From Chara braunii (Eukaryota; Streptophyta; Charophyceae; Charales; Characeae), in NCBI GenBank assembly GCA_003427395.1, contig BFEA01000038.1:356602-420601 (forward strand): 64,000 bases of DNA, written 5' to 3'. The stretch's first letter is position 1. Each line of letters opens with the position of its first letter. A model generated the notes under the pieces. That model had not been told where the DNA came from, made no database searches, and saw only the letters and a list, made by a program, of their open reading frames with translations. Of the stretch, positions 31,612 to 42,427 are shown in pieces. The translations under genes and the position numbers were made by a program.

Positions 31612-32060
31612 ACATGCTGATGTAGCGCTGCCTCTGGTCCACATTGGATGTTGATGTGGCGCTGCCTCGAGAGAAGGTTAACAACAGTCGTATTTTTCAT
31701 CACCACTTCAAGACACCCTTCACCACTTCAGGATGCAGCCTGCCTAAACAGGTGGTTTTCAGGGTCTTCGGACCTTTCACTGCTTCAAGACCATTTATGA
31801 TTTTTATTCCTGACTTTTCAGCTACCCGTTAACCGCTTATGGCTGCCTCTAGTCTACATTGCATGCTGATCTAGCGCTGCCTCTGGTCTATATAGCATGC
31901 TGATATGGCGCTACCTCTGGTCTACATTGCATGTTGATGTGGCTGTGCCTCTGGTCTACATAGCATGTTGATGTGGCGCTGCCTCTGGTCTACATTGCAT
32001 GCTGATGTGGCACTGCCTCTGGTCTACATTGCATGCCGATGGCGCTGCCACTGTTTTTTA
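31612..32060 (+). repeat. 34-bp minisatellite in the B 5' LTR
   Basis: Unit GCATGCTGATGTGGCGCTGC plus CTCTGGTCTACATT, repeated about seven times with substitutions, and interrupted after the second unit by the 9-bp-TSD element. The same array occurs in the 3' LTR. The core TGATGTGGCG resembles TGACGTGGC-type bZIP sites with a CpG-to-TpG change. Confidence 0.82.
31669..31840 (-). mobile_element. 9-bp-TSD element, copy 2 (in B 5' LTR)
   Basis: Starts GAGAGAAGGTTAACAACAGT and ends GCTACCCGTTAACCGCTTAT, the reverse of copy 1. Flanks are CGCTGCCTC (31660-31668) and GGCTGCCTC (31841-31849), eight of nine matching. At 172 bp it is an internally deleted short form with one inner block. The 3' LTR of B lacks it. 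Confidence 0.83.
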
Positions 32061-32325
32061 TTCATGATGTGGCGCTCACCACCTGTCTCAACTGCTGACG
32101 TGCTATTGTCCATGATGTCTACATGAGGTGACTGGTTGCGCGAAGGAGGGAGATCGGGATCTTTGGATGATTGGGATCGGGTACTCATATGAGGTTGACA
32201 TCGTCAGTGTAATCTGTTGTGTCTTCATGGTCTTCACAAGATAAATTGAAGACTATGCTGCAGATACCGAGACCACTGGTGTTTGACGACTGTTGAGTAT
32301 CTACTAGACTGGGTCCATTACAATT

Positions 32326-32337
32326 TGGTATCGGAGC
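32326..32337 (+). other. B primer-binding site
   Basis: TGGTATCGGAGC lies three bases after the LTR end, identical to the A1 site and complementary to an initiator-tRNA(Met)-like 3' end with one mismatch. Confidence 0.85.
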
Positions 32338-33282
32338 TAACTCCTTCATCACAATCTGTTGTCTGCTGTAAGGTGCTGACGTGGCACCCAGGTAAGTGGG
32401 AGGTGCCGCATGTACAAAACGAAACACATTTATTAACGCGCGCGGTAATACCGCAGGTCTAGACATTGTTGTATTGCATGTGCGAGCAGTTATCCCTTGA
32501 AGATGATGACGTAGATGCACCGAAGACTTCAAGATACCAGCAATAGCTCCGTTGGCAACAGGTTGGGCATGGTCTGACGTGGCACGTACCTGTGATGTTA
32601 TTACCTGCTATTGATGCGCTGACATGGCATGCCAATGTTGAGTATGTGGCAGACCTGCACTGCTGACGTGGCATCCCTCCTTGTAGACCTTGCTGGTCCT
32701 TGACGCTGACATGACAGAACTGCTGCGTTGGCATCCCAGTGGTGACACGTGGCATGCATACAGGCTGCTGAGGGTGTGAGTGTGCACTTGGGTTGCATTG
32801 ATGCTGCAGATGGTATAGTCGAAAGAGGAAGGAAGCTAACCATTGATTGGTTGTTGTGTTGACTTTTTATTCACTTGTTGATTGTATATCGTTGTTGTGT
32901 ATACTTACAAGTGTGTTGTTGTCTCAATCACACTGGTCGTGGTTGCAGTACCTGTACATTACTGTAGGACGTCATCACATGAAAACATACAACAAAGTTA
33001 GATTAGGAAATTGATTCGGAACCTGCTTCTTTGTATTTGCCTTGCTTACTTCTTATTGTAGGAGTTGCGTGTGCCGTGAAATTTATTATTGTCTTCCGAT
33101 TTTGTTTATTGTGAGGCATCTACACGCTGGTTAAAATGAATTTCCTTTGGAATTGTTTGCGTGTGACCATCTTGACGCGATTCATTCCTCTTGTTTTCTT
33201 CCCTATCCCTCTCATAGTCTATGTCGATGAAGAAGGGGGGGAACTAAAGACTTGAGGCCAAATTGAAACGAGAAAACAGACT
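32338..33282 (+). promoter_or_regulatory. B leader with repeated TGACGTGGCA motifs
   Basis: The leader holds TGACGTGGCA or close variants at about 32377, 32574, 32619, 32663 and 32746. These are G/C-box-like hybrids of the kind plant bZIP factors bind (known family preference; binding here is inference). No ORF precedes gag. Confidence 0.45.
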
Positions 33283-34648
33283 TTGCTTGGCTTTCTCCAC
33301 CAGTTTCTCGGTGAGGTACATGGCGCCGGATCAGAAATTGAACAGCAGATCCACGACCAATTCAATCTGAGTGCCGCAGAAGATGAATTGAAAGTCGCAG
33401 AGACAGTTGTTCAAGTAATAGAGATCGGCAAGAAGGTTGAAGACCTCATAAAGCAAGGACGAATAGTCCTTGATCGGTATGTCACTGAGAATCTGGACGA
33501 AATGGAACAAGAAAGGAAGAAAAGAAAAGAAGAAAAAAAGACCAAAGGTGGAACTGCAATTGTCTGTTGAGATAATGGAGGAGAATGTTAGACAATTAGA
33601 AAACACACTAAGAGAGGAAATAAGAAAGATTGAGGAATTCTGGAGACTACAAGAAACACAAGAAGAAGAAAAAAAAATTATGGACGAATTAAGGCAAAGA
33701 TTTCATTATGAGGAAGCAGGCAGCGAACTTGCATCCATCCTTCAATCTATCATGATCTACCTTGTTTCTCTCGAAAAGAAGATTGACTGCAACAATGTCT
33801 CGTTAGAAGTAGTGACCAGACGTTTAAAGGGAAAGGAAAAGGTAGGGGAGTTCGTGAAGAAGGAACCTCAAGAGAAATTAATGAAGAATGCAATGAAGTG
33901 AGTTACGCTAAAAAAACCCGAAGATTCTAAAAAAGAACCTGAGAGACCGGCCGAAAAGAAAGTAGAACCGGCTAAGCAGGAAAAACCGGTCAAGGAAGTT
34001 GAAAAACCGAAGAAGAAAGAGAAGGTTAAGATGAAGTTGCCGTTTACATATAACAACAAAAAATGATGAAAACTTGTTGTTATAGATTGTCGAAATCTAG
34101 ACGTACTGTAGCACCGCGCCCGTTGAACCTGAACGTCAGGTCTCTTTCTCTACGTTTTGTCTGGGAGGAGTGGCCATGGAATGGGTGCTGGTCGAAACCA
34201 ATGTCGTTGGTTTTGAGGATATTGGTGAGTGGGCTGAGACCCTTAACCTCAAGCAATTTCTCCAAAAGATCAAGGAAAGATTTCTTGACAAGACGACGAC
34301 CGATAAGGCCTTCGACGAACTCACTACGATCAACAAGAAACGTTGGACTTCAGTAGATGCGTTGTTACGTGAGGCTGGCCGTCTTTTGCAGGCACCAAGG
34401 TTGAACTTACAAGACGATCAGGTCCTGTACATTTACTCACGTATACTGCCCGATCCCATTCGTGGACAGCTCGTGGCAAAAGCCAAGTCTGGTAAGTACA
34501 ATTATCGACAATTTCCCGATCTCGCTTTCCAACGAGAGCAGATGAGCGCACAGGTAAAAAGGTCTTACGCTTCAGTGGTAAAGTCGGGACCGGTTGGTGG
34601 ATATGACAAGCGGGTCCTTTGGCGGCAAAAACGTCGGGACCACATGCT
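33283..34648 (+). pseudogene. gag: B gag (5' part, broken, cut by A2)
   Basis: Nucleocapsid precursor of B. The N-terminal half is a charged coiled-coil-like region (IGKKVEDLIKQGRIVLDR, EEFWRLQETQEEEKKIMDEL) followed by a Lys/Pro/Glu tract (33905-34060). The gag domain proper starts near 34140 with GGVAMEWVLVETNV and contains WAETLNLKQFLQKIKERF, LREAGRLLQAPRL and YSRILPDPIRGQLV. Frame changes occur near 33540, stops at 33899 and 34062. The frame stops at the A2 border and continues in phase at 44953, so A2 inserted into a still-readable gag. Confidence 0.8.
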
Positions 34649-34943
34649 TGTGGTGGACCCACCGGGTGAGGTGCTCCGCCTTGGATGGAGATGGAGGATG
34701 AGGGTGGAGCAAGATGGCACAACGCAGCTCCCACGCAGACTCCAACGCATGTACTCCAAAACAGTGCGAATGTAGACTGATCCAAGTACAGACTCTGGTT
34801 GGGGTATACCCTAGCGGACTGACTGGACTGGACTGAACTGGCTAGTACCGACAGAGGTATCGGCCTGGATTGGCCTACCCTGAATACAACACAGGACTGT
34901 GGGAACAAGCCAAGGTCTCATAGACCAACCAGAGGTCCGCTGC
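34649..34943 (-). repeat. A2 3' LTR
   Basis: Minus-strand copy of the A LTR: starts TGCAGCGGACC at 34943 and ends CCACCACA at 34649. It carries GGGGTATACCC and CACCTCACCCGGTGGGTCC like the A1 LTRs. Confidence 0.87.
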
Positions 34944-36060
34944 ACGATCCTTGGTCTGTGATGAATCGCCTTGATACAATCACACTTCCGCCAAGAAGCG
35001 GAACTCTACCAAAGAAAAGAAAACCCGAAGTAATCTAGGATGTGGAACAAGCTCTATGCTGAGTCCATGCGATGCAACCTAGGCTAGAAAATATCACAAA
35101 AGCAACAATGTCACAACTAACGGCCTAAGTGAAAGCAGAAAGCAACTAACAAGTATACATGTCATAGGAAAACAGAAGGTAATAACAACTAAATCCTAGA
35201 ATGTTGGAGGCAGTAGCCTCAATCAGGAAACAACTAACTAGTGTACAAGTCCTAAGAACAGTAGAAGCAAAAACAACAAAATTCTAGAAATGTTAGTGAG
35301 AGTAGCCTCAGTCTGAGAGCAACAAAGCAACAACAAGACAACCGTATGTCACATGAGGAGTGTGTCACAAACCACAGGGTGGGATGGTCTCTGAGGGTGG
35401 CGAATGCGACCTAGGGGTCGATAAACTCCTAAGGGCATCCACACATAATGACAGGGAAACACATGTCATCAAGCTCAATGAGGGTAGGAATCTGGGAGCG
35501 AACAAAACCAATGACGCTAATAAATAGACCATCAGGGCGGGTAATGCTTGACTAAAGGGGTGACCGCTATGTAGGGTCGACCATGCAAAGAAAACAGGGA
35601 GTCTGGTATACTGGGCGCACCTAGATAAGGCATGCAAGCCTGCCTAACTAGGGCGGGAGAGCCGACAAACGCTAGAAAAAGTGATGGGTAAGGGAATCAT
35701 GCAAATGACTCCTAAAGTGAGGGAAGTCGGAGCTAGATTCGTAAGCTAGAAAGCCAGGGCAACGCTACGGTCTCGATGCCTATGCGTATACCAAGGGAGC
35801 GCCCAACTCAGAGGAACCCGGCGAAGGGAGACCATCATGCGACATAACCACGGTATTGTACAGGGTAAGGTGGTAAGAGAGTGACGACATCTAAAGTAAG
35901 CAGAGATGATCATGCCGAAGTCCGTGAAGCTGTCGATGACGTCCATGATGAGAAGTCTTGAATGCCGTCCAGGAAGAGCCGCAACGTCGACGAGCTGAAG
36001 TAGCAAAACTGGAGTGGATGGAGTACTTAGAAGTCAAAGACGTGAGAAGATAAGTCAGAG
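34944..36060 (-). other. A2 3' non-coding region
   Basis: Collinear with 19436-20723 of A1, but with a single copy of the unit that is duplicated in A1. It includes the reversed CTAGGATTTAGTTGT pair. No gene. Confidence 0.75.
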
Positions 36061-36482
36061 TCAATCGTCGTATCGGGCAGGACGACGATGAGTGCACTGT
36101 GGATGCTCAAAAGCATCTGACTTCTGCTGAAGGTCTATCTTAGATGGAGCAGGCTTGACTTCAGCGGTCTCCTCAGCAGAGGGAGAAGAAAGAGGGTTAG
36201 TAGGCTGAGGAGAAGCAGTCAACCCAGCACGACGAGCACGGTCATAGGCACGCATCAACATGCGAGCATGCTGCAAGTGCTCGAGGGGCTCCCAAGTAGC
36301 CTCATCATCAGGGTGACCCTTCCAGCGTACAATCGAAATCAATATCATTTATTTACGTTTTTTTTTAGAGCAATAGAAAATGCGAAAAGAGAGGGACTTG
36401 GAGATACTCCATGTGAGGAGGGTTGTCATCAGTGACTCGACGACCAATGATGTCTGAAACGAGGAACTCCTCGTGGCCATCC
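36061..36482 (-). pseudogene. pol: A2 chromodomain and C-terminal tail
   Basis: IVRWKGHPDDEATWEPLEHL is a well-kept chromodomain core and helix (aromatic W, ATWEP), followed by a Ser/Pro/Glu tail ending HRRPARYDD. The N-terminal strand MVDD... lies on the other side of the nested element at 36955, with EEFLVSDIIGRRVTDDN-like sequence between 36410 and 36480. A T-run at 36360 interrupts the middle of the domain. Compared with A1, the ATWE part is in frame here. Confidence 0.8.
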
Positions 36483-36954
36483 GAGAGAAGGTTAACAACA
36501 ATCGTATTTTTCATCACCACTTCAGGACACCCTTCACCACTTCTGGATGCAGCCTGCCTAAACAGGTGGTTTACAGGGTCTTCGGACCTTTCACCACTTC
36601 AAGATCCTTCAGGTCTAAAAATCCTGAATGATCATGAAGTGGTGAAAGCTCCAAAGACCCTGAAAACCATCTGTTTAGGCAGGCTACATCCTCAAGTGGT
36701 GAAGGGTGGTTTTCATGGTCTTCGGACCTTTCACCACTTCAAGATCATTCAAGATTTTCAGACTGCCCAAAAATCTCACTTGACTACTTCAGGACACCCT
36801 TCACCACTTCAGGATGCAGCCTGCCTAAACAAGTGGTTTTACGGGTCTTCGGACCTTTCACCACTTCAGGACCATTCAGGATTTTCAGACTGTCAAAAAC
36901 TCTCACTTCATAATTTTCATTCCTGAATTCTTAGTTGCCCGATAACTGCTTGTG
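36483..36954 (-). mobile_element. 9-bp-TSD element, copy 3 (in A2 integrase/chromodomain)
   Basis: Starts GAGAGAAGGTTAACAACAAT and ends GATAACTGCTTGTG. Flanks GGCCATCC (36475-36482) and GGTCGTCC (36955-36962) match at six of eight positions; both differences are transitions, consistent with an aged 8-9 bp target duplication. The interior has several inverted and direct blocks of GAAGTGGTGAAAGGTCCGAA and its complement. Confidence 0.8.
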
Positions 36955-38345
36955 GGTCGTCCACCATGATGGGTGAAGGGCGCTCGTATGGTCGTCCAGC
37001 GAAATGCTTGGACGATCTGCGGTAGGGACGCAGTAATGAGACGTGGTAGACATCGTGCACACGAGCCTGGTGTAGGTAGTCGGGCAGCTTCACACGGAAG
37101 CTGACCGGGCTAAATGTTGTATCATAATCGACGACCTTGAGAATGCGGCATGGGCCAATAAAGCGACGCCGGAACTTACGAAGCGTGTCCGCCTCGAGCT
37201 GTAAGTGGCGGACGTCGATAAGCACATCATCACCGACTTTGAATGAATGATCCATCCTCGATCGGTTCGCACGTGCGGCCTTGCGAGTCTGGGAAGTGGT
37301 TATGTGCTCATGCGTGGTCTTCATGATAGACGTTATGTGTACAACTCAATCATCCAGCGCGGGACAACTCGTATCGGGGTGCATATGTGATGGTCGAAGG
37401 AAGTCCGCGGGGATACGAGGGTGATAGCCGAGGTCGCAATAGTAAGGCGATATCCCCGTGGTTGGCGAGACGGCGCGGTTGTAGGTTATCTCTGCGTGGG
37501 CAAGATAGAGACCCCATTGCTGGTCGTCACGAACAATCTTTCGGAGAATATCTTCGAGAGTCCTATTCGTGACCTCGGTTTGACCATCAGTCTGGGGATG
37601 GTAAGACGAGGGGAAGCGGAGCTGGGTGCCGTACACCTCGTGGAACCGTCGCTAGAATCGGCTGGTAAAGCGCGGGTCACGGTCAGATATGATGCTCAGA
37701 GGTAAGTCGTGGTCACACACGACTCGGTCAAAGTCGACCTCTTCAGAAAGAGTGCACGCTTTGTTCCGTGTCGCTATGCCATCAGTGCATGTGACGACCA
37801 GGATATCATCATGACTGTGGGTGGTAGGACGACGAAGAGGACTGATAAAGTCCATCGAGATGGACTGCCAACAACCCTCAGGGATAGGAAGAGGTTGGAG
37901 CAAACCATAAGGCAGGTGGTTCGCACTGTTCACCTCCTGACAGGTGGGACACTCTCCGACGTAGTCCTTCATAAAGTCCTTGCACTTTGGCCAGACGTAT
38001 AGGCGGCTCACACGAGCCAACATCTTGTGGAAACCCATATGAATGGCGGCTGCCTGGTCATGGAACTCTGCTACTGCTCGGACACATAGCTGTCAAGTGG
38101 AGGAAACGCAAATTCGGGGCTCTCTGGTGCCCTGTGAACCGTGCCAGTATACAAGACCATTGTCCCCGAGAGAGCAGTTGAGGACGGTCTTGCCAGTCCG
38201 AAGGGTCACAGGGATGTCGCGATAGTCGGGGCAGTGGCGGTATTGAGTGCGAAACTCGTCGGTAACGGAGTGGTAGACGGTGGTGACCGAGATGGTCGCG
38301 AACTGGATCTGCTTCAGATTATGGTCAGGGCATCGGGATAAGGCA
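36955..38345 (-). pseudogene. pol: A2 integrase
   Basis: Minus-strand homologue of the A1 integrase. The zinc region reads MGFHKMLARVSRLYVWPK followed by CPTCQEVNSANHLPYGLLQP. The core includes DFISPLRRP, the second Asp in LPLSIISDRDPRFTSRF, and YHPQTDGQTEVTNRTLEDI with the catalytic Glu. The first Asp region is disturbed near 37760-37820 by a small rearrangement. The C-terminal part MDHSFKVGDDVLIDVRHLQL and YHVSLLRPYRRSSKHF is open. Better preserved than A1, where the core is broken by stops. Confidence 0.85.
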
Positions 38346-39010
38346 TCTACGACCCGATTGGTCTCACCCTTGATGTACTAGTCTCAGTGGTGAAACTAAA
38401 CTCGGATAGGTCGCACCACCAGCGAGCCTTTGGAAAAGTGAGCTTCGACTTTGTCAAAAAAAACCTGGACAAGGGAGTTGTCTGTGCACACAAGGAATGA
38501 TGCCCCGTGCAAGTAGTGACGCCAGTGTCGAGTGGCACAAACTAGTGCGAGAACCTTACGTTCATCAGCAGTGTAGTTTATTTAGGCGGGCAGGAGCTGA
38601 TAGGAGTAGAAGGCTATCGGACAATCTCCCGAGCGAGACTCGACAGTGCCGTCCTTGGCGATGGTATGAGAATAGTCAATAGAAGGCTCGTAAGTAGCTG
38701 GACGAGTAGGCGTCAGGCGGTAAGCAATGGTAGGGGTAGGGGGTTGGAAGTGAGGGATGCGAGGATGAGAGGAATCAGGAGAGGAGGGGAAAATATGAGA
38801 AGGCATTGCTCCTACAACAAAGTATGAGGCATCGGTGGTAAGGATAAAAGGGCGATCAAAATCGGGTAGGTGGAAAACCGGTGCACATGTCACCACCTTC
38901 TTGAGGGCGCGGAAGACGTCCTCGCGGAGGGGTGTCCAAACCCATAGCTGGTTCTTCCGAAGGAGGGTAGAGGTAAGGATGTAGGAATACCTAGCATATT
39001 CCTGGATGAA
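38346..39010 (-). pseudogene. pol: A2 RNase H with Pro-rich spacer
   Basis: FILTTDASYFVVGAMPSHIF is followed by about 55 residues rich in Pro, Ser, Thr and Tyr, then CPIAFYSYQLLPA, as in A1 but without the A1 frameshift in the spacer. Further down, WRHYLHGASFLVCTDNSLVQ and a final ETNRVVDAL are readable in pieces (38340-38560). The first catalytic Asp is kept (TDAS). The gap shows the spacer belongs to the family and is not a one-off insertion. Confidence 0.8.
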
Positions 39011-39990
39011 ATTACTATAGTAACTAGCGAGGCCTAGTTACTATAGAAGCTGCTTGGCAGACGTAGGGGCGCTCCACTCCGCAATAGCAGTGATCTTCGT
39101 GTCGTCCATGAGGAGACTCTGACCATATACGTAGTGTCATAAGAAATTCACTTTATGCTGGGCAAACCGGCACTTGCTCAGTTTGGCGTAGAAGCCATGT
39201 CTGCGCAAGAGGTTAAGGACGTCACAGAGGTGTCTTAGATGCTCCTCGAGGGTACGACTGTAGGTCAGGATATCGTCAAGTTAGACGAAAACGTACTGCT
39301 CCAGGATGTCCATGAAGATGTCGTTCATCGTCGTCTGGAAGGTAGCGGGTGCGTTGGTGAGGCCAAATGGCATCACAGTAAAATCATAGTGGCCGAGGCG
39401 AGATCGGAACGATGTCTTCGGTTGGTCCCCTGCAGCAACGCTGATCTGATGGAAACCGCTACAAAGATCTGATTTCAATCTTCGTTAAAAACCGGTTGCT
39501 TGCGAGGCGGTCGAACATCTCGTCGGAACGAGGTATGGGTTAGCTATTCTTCACCGTGTAGAGGTTGAGAATGCGATAATCGATGCAGAGACAAGGAGTT
39601 TCATCGGCTTTGCTCGCAAAGACTCCACGAGGAGTTGCTGGGTTTAATGAAACCCAGTCTCAGGAGGACGGGTGCACCCCACGAGGAGTTGTTGGGTTTA
39701 ATGAAACCCAGTCCCAAGAGCTCCTCAAGCTTACGCTTGAGTTCGGTGGCCTCGGGGATCGAGAGTCTGTAGAGTGTCTGGTGGTGAGCATGATAGTCGG
39801 GCACACGCTGGATGGAATGCTCGACGTCGCGCATCGATGAGATGTCAGCGTACGAGAACGACGATGGGAAAACGTTGTGGTATTCTCGAATGAGGTCACG
39901 AAGTGCGGTCTCGAGGTCGATCATATAGCGTGCGAGTTCCTCAGCGTCAGCGTCAGCGAGTGACGACGGGGTGGACTCGACGGACGACGG
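39011..39990 (-). pseudogene. pol: A2 reverse transcriptase (inactive)
   Basis: ELARYMIDLETALRDLIREY and VEHSIQRVPDYHAHH open the domain. LGFIKPNNSSWGA is present twice because of a 61-bp tandem duplication (39640-39720). [34 protein letters not shown] and then YVFV-stop-LDDIL follow: the Tyr of YLDD is a TAA at about 39275. A TGA at the FLGH position (about 39148) is shared with A1. An additional short frame break lies at 39480. Confidence 0.86.
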
Positions 39991-40880
39991 AGAGAGGGAA
40001 GTAGAGATGGAGGCCATGAAGATAGAAGGAGGATCTGGCTCTAGAGAGATGAGCTCAACGTTGGGACAGGGTGGATCATAGTGCACGAGATCCGTAACGT
40101 TCACCGTAAAGAAAGTGACATCGTCCTTGCGGATGAAGTGAGCGAATTGCAGAGCCGAGGTGACGGTGATAGTAGGAAATGGTGTGGGGACCGAAAGCTC
40201 CGAGGGAGGAGGGTCGGGGCGTGGTGTCCCAGTAGTACCTACAAAAGATACTCGATACGTCTGTCCACACTTCGTTCTGAGAACGAGAGTGTTGGTCACC
40301 CAATCGGCCTCGGTGCTTCAGAACCAACGAGACCACGAAATACCGAGAATGAAATTATACCTCGTCTCCATCACATCGAAATGTGCAGAGGAGCGGTGGC
40401 GACGAAACGCCGGGGGACGATCAGTCGGCTCCAGAGTGAGGAAGAAAGGGAGGTCGGTGACCGTCTGATTGAAGAAGCGTTGGGTCTTGTCATCTCCTAG
40501 GGGGAGAGAAATGAGAGTCGAAGACCCTGTCGTGGGTAAGCGTGCTTCCGTTACCACACGTGGGTCAATGAAGTCGCCCTGAGAACCGGAATCCCACAGC
40601 ACTAAGTACACCCTCGTGGAGGTCCCGAGTCGTACTGGAATGATCGGCAGGGTACGATCAAGGTCAGAGAGCATGGCGAGAAGGCGACGCATTGCAGTGA
40701 CATGGCGGGTGAGTCGCTCTTGACGAGCCTGGAGCATGCCCAAGTCCAGAAGGGAGGACACAACGTCCTTGCGAGTCGCAAGCTGCTCGCTGCAACGGGC
40801 TGAGCGAATGGCTTGACGGGTCGGTAGTCGCGGAGAGGTAGGAGGGGAGACGGCGGTTATGCGGAGGCGCAAATAGTACT
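39991..40880 (-). pseudogene. pol: A2 protease and linker to RT
   Basis: LPIIPVRLGTSTRVYLVLWD followed by SGSQGDF places the D-S-G active site near 40570-40600. FILGISWSRWF is the late retropepsin motif. The frame stops near 40320 (stop TGA) and continues as a Pro/Asp-rich linker (TKCGQTYRVSFVGTTGT, FAHFIRKDDVTFFTVNV) to RT. It is collinear with 15323-16170 of A1. Confidence 0.8.
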
Positions 40881-41901
40881 ACGACAGAGGGCTGAGTCCA
40901 CTCTTTCGGGTCCTGCGATACCTCAACTCCAATAGCGAGAGGGACAAACCACGATGGCGATGCCGGGAAGCCTGAGGAGGGAGCAGGTGTACATCGCACC
41001 ATGGCTAGGAGGCGCGCGGGGATGCAAGGCGCCGGGGGGAGACTAAACACGACGATGCCGGGAAAACTCAGCGTAATGGCGGTCGAGGGTGGCAGTGCAA
41101 AGGCACCGCGAGGAGGTATGACCGTCCTGGCGGCAACACAAACACCCACGCCAGCCCAAAATGGCCACACACTCCTCAATGAAAAGGACACCGTGAGGAG
41201 GGACAACGCCCTGAGGGAGGTCCTGCTGAGGGACCTCAGGAGGCGATGCGCCAGTGTGACCAGAGTGGCTTTGTGCTCAAGAGAGGGTGGAGAAGGCGAG
41301 TTGGATGCGCTCAGTGATAGGGAGGGTAGAGTCCTCTAGGTGGTAATTGACGACCTCGCAAAGGTCGAGGTCATCGCTATGGTCACCCTCAGGCGACAAC
41401 GGGGCAACAACGTTTTGCTCACCATACTCGAGCGCACTGAAGGGGCATGAGAAGTGGCGGCCCTGCTGCTTGGAATGGCGGGGACGGCCGCGAAAAGGGG
41501 AACGGCGCTCGGAAGTTCCGTGAGAGAAGGAGAGGGCGCAACCAGTACGCTGAGGCTAGGAGGAGGTAGTGGGGTGAAGACGGGCCCGCATCCGTTGGTA
41601 GGCCCTGGCGGCCTCGTAAGCCTGCAGGGCCGATGCGAAGTCATACCACCATAACTCGGAGCGGTACTCAAGAGGAAGGCTGGCCAAGAAGCGATCGATA
41701 AGGGAAGCCTCGGGGAGGAACGCCATATCGCAAACGAGGCGGGTGTCCTGAAAGACTTGGATGTGACGGTCAAGGCCGGCAGTGCCACCTGAGCCGGACC
41801 AGCGTGTACTGACAACACTCTCGAAGGCATCAGTCACATCGTGTCGGGCTCCAAAGCGATCCTTAAGGAACGCCTGGAAATCCATGAAGGTCGTGGTCCG
41901 A
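40881..41901 (-). pseudogene. gag: A2 gag domain and zinc knuckle
   Basis: FMDFQAFLKDRFGARHDVTD, LDRHIQVFQDTRLVCDMAFL and IDRFLASLPLEYRSELWWYD form the gag domain; the zinc knuckle CLCCRQDGHTSSRC (CX2CX4HX4C) lies near 41110-41150. Several frame changes separate them. The domain starts right at the border of the nested element (41902) and its N-terminal part is at 42428. Confidence 0.8.
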
Positions 41902-42427
41902 AAGAAGGTCAACAACAGTCGTATTTTTCATCACCACTTCAGGACACCCTTCACAACTTCAGAATGCAGCCTGACTAAACAGGTGGTTTTCAAGGTGTTC
42001 GGACATGTCACCACTTCAGGATGCAGCCTACCTAAACAGGTGGTTTTCAAGGTCTTCGGACCTTTCACCAGGACCATTTAGGTCTGAAAATCCTGAATGG
42101 TCCTGAAGTGGTGAAAGGTCCGAAGACCCCGAAAACCACTTGTTTAAGTAGGCTGCATCTTGAAGTGGTGAAGGGTGGTTTTCATGGTCTTCGGACCTTT
42201 CACCACTTCAGGACCATTCAGGATTTTCAAACTGCCAAAAAATCTCTCTTGACTACTTCAGGACACCCCCTTCATCACTTCAGGATACAGCCTGCCTAAA
42301 CAGGTGGTTTTCAAGGTCTTCAGACCTTTCACCACTTCAGGACCGTTTAGGATTTTCAGAGTGTGCAAAACTCTCACTTCAGAATTTTCATTCCTGAATT
42401 TTCAGCTACCCGATAACCGCTTGTGCG
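41902..42427 (-). mobile_element. 9-bp-TSD element, copy 4 (in A2 gag)
   Basis: Flanked by GTGGTCCGA (41893-41901) and GTGATCCGA (42428-42436), eight of nine matching. Starts AAGAAGGTCAACAACAGTCG and ends CCCGATAACCGCTTGTGC. The longest copy, 526 bp, with repeated GAAGTGGTGAAAGGTCCGAA blocks in both orientations. It landed in gag about 90 bp from where copy 1 landed in A1 gag, but at a different site. Confidence 0.85.

Larger units (their letters stand above)
31120..32322 (+). repeat. B 5' LTR
   Basis: 1203 bp. It matches the 3' LTR throughout once the 172-bp insertion (31669-31840) is discounted: CCATGCCATATGTCTCGTAG, CAAGCACACACACTTG, TTTGACGACTGTTGAGTATC. It carries the 34-bp minisatellite and ends ...GGTCCATTACA. 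Confidence 0.88.

Noticed and set aside
31612-32060. Possible CRISPR or coding repeat
   Set aside because: It is an uninterrupted 34-bp minisatellite with no spacers, present in both LTRs of B.
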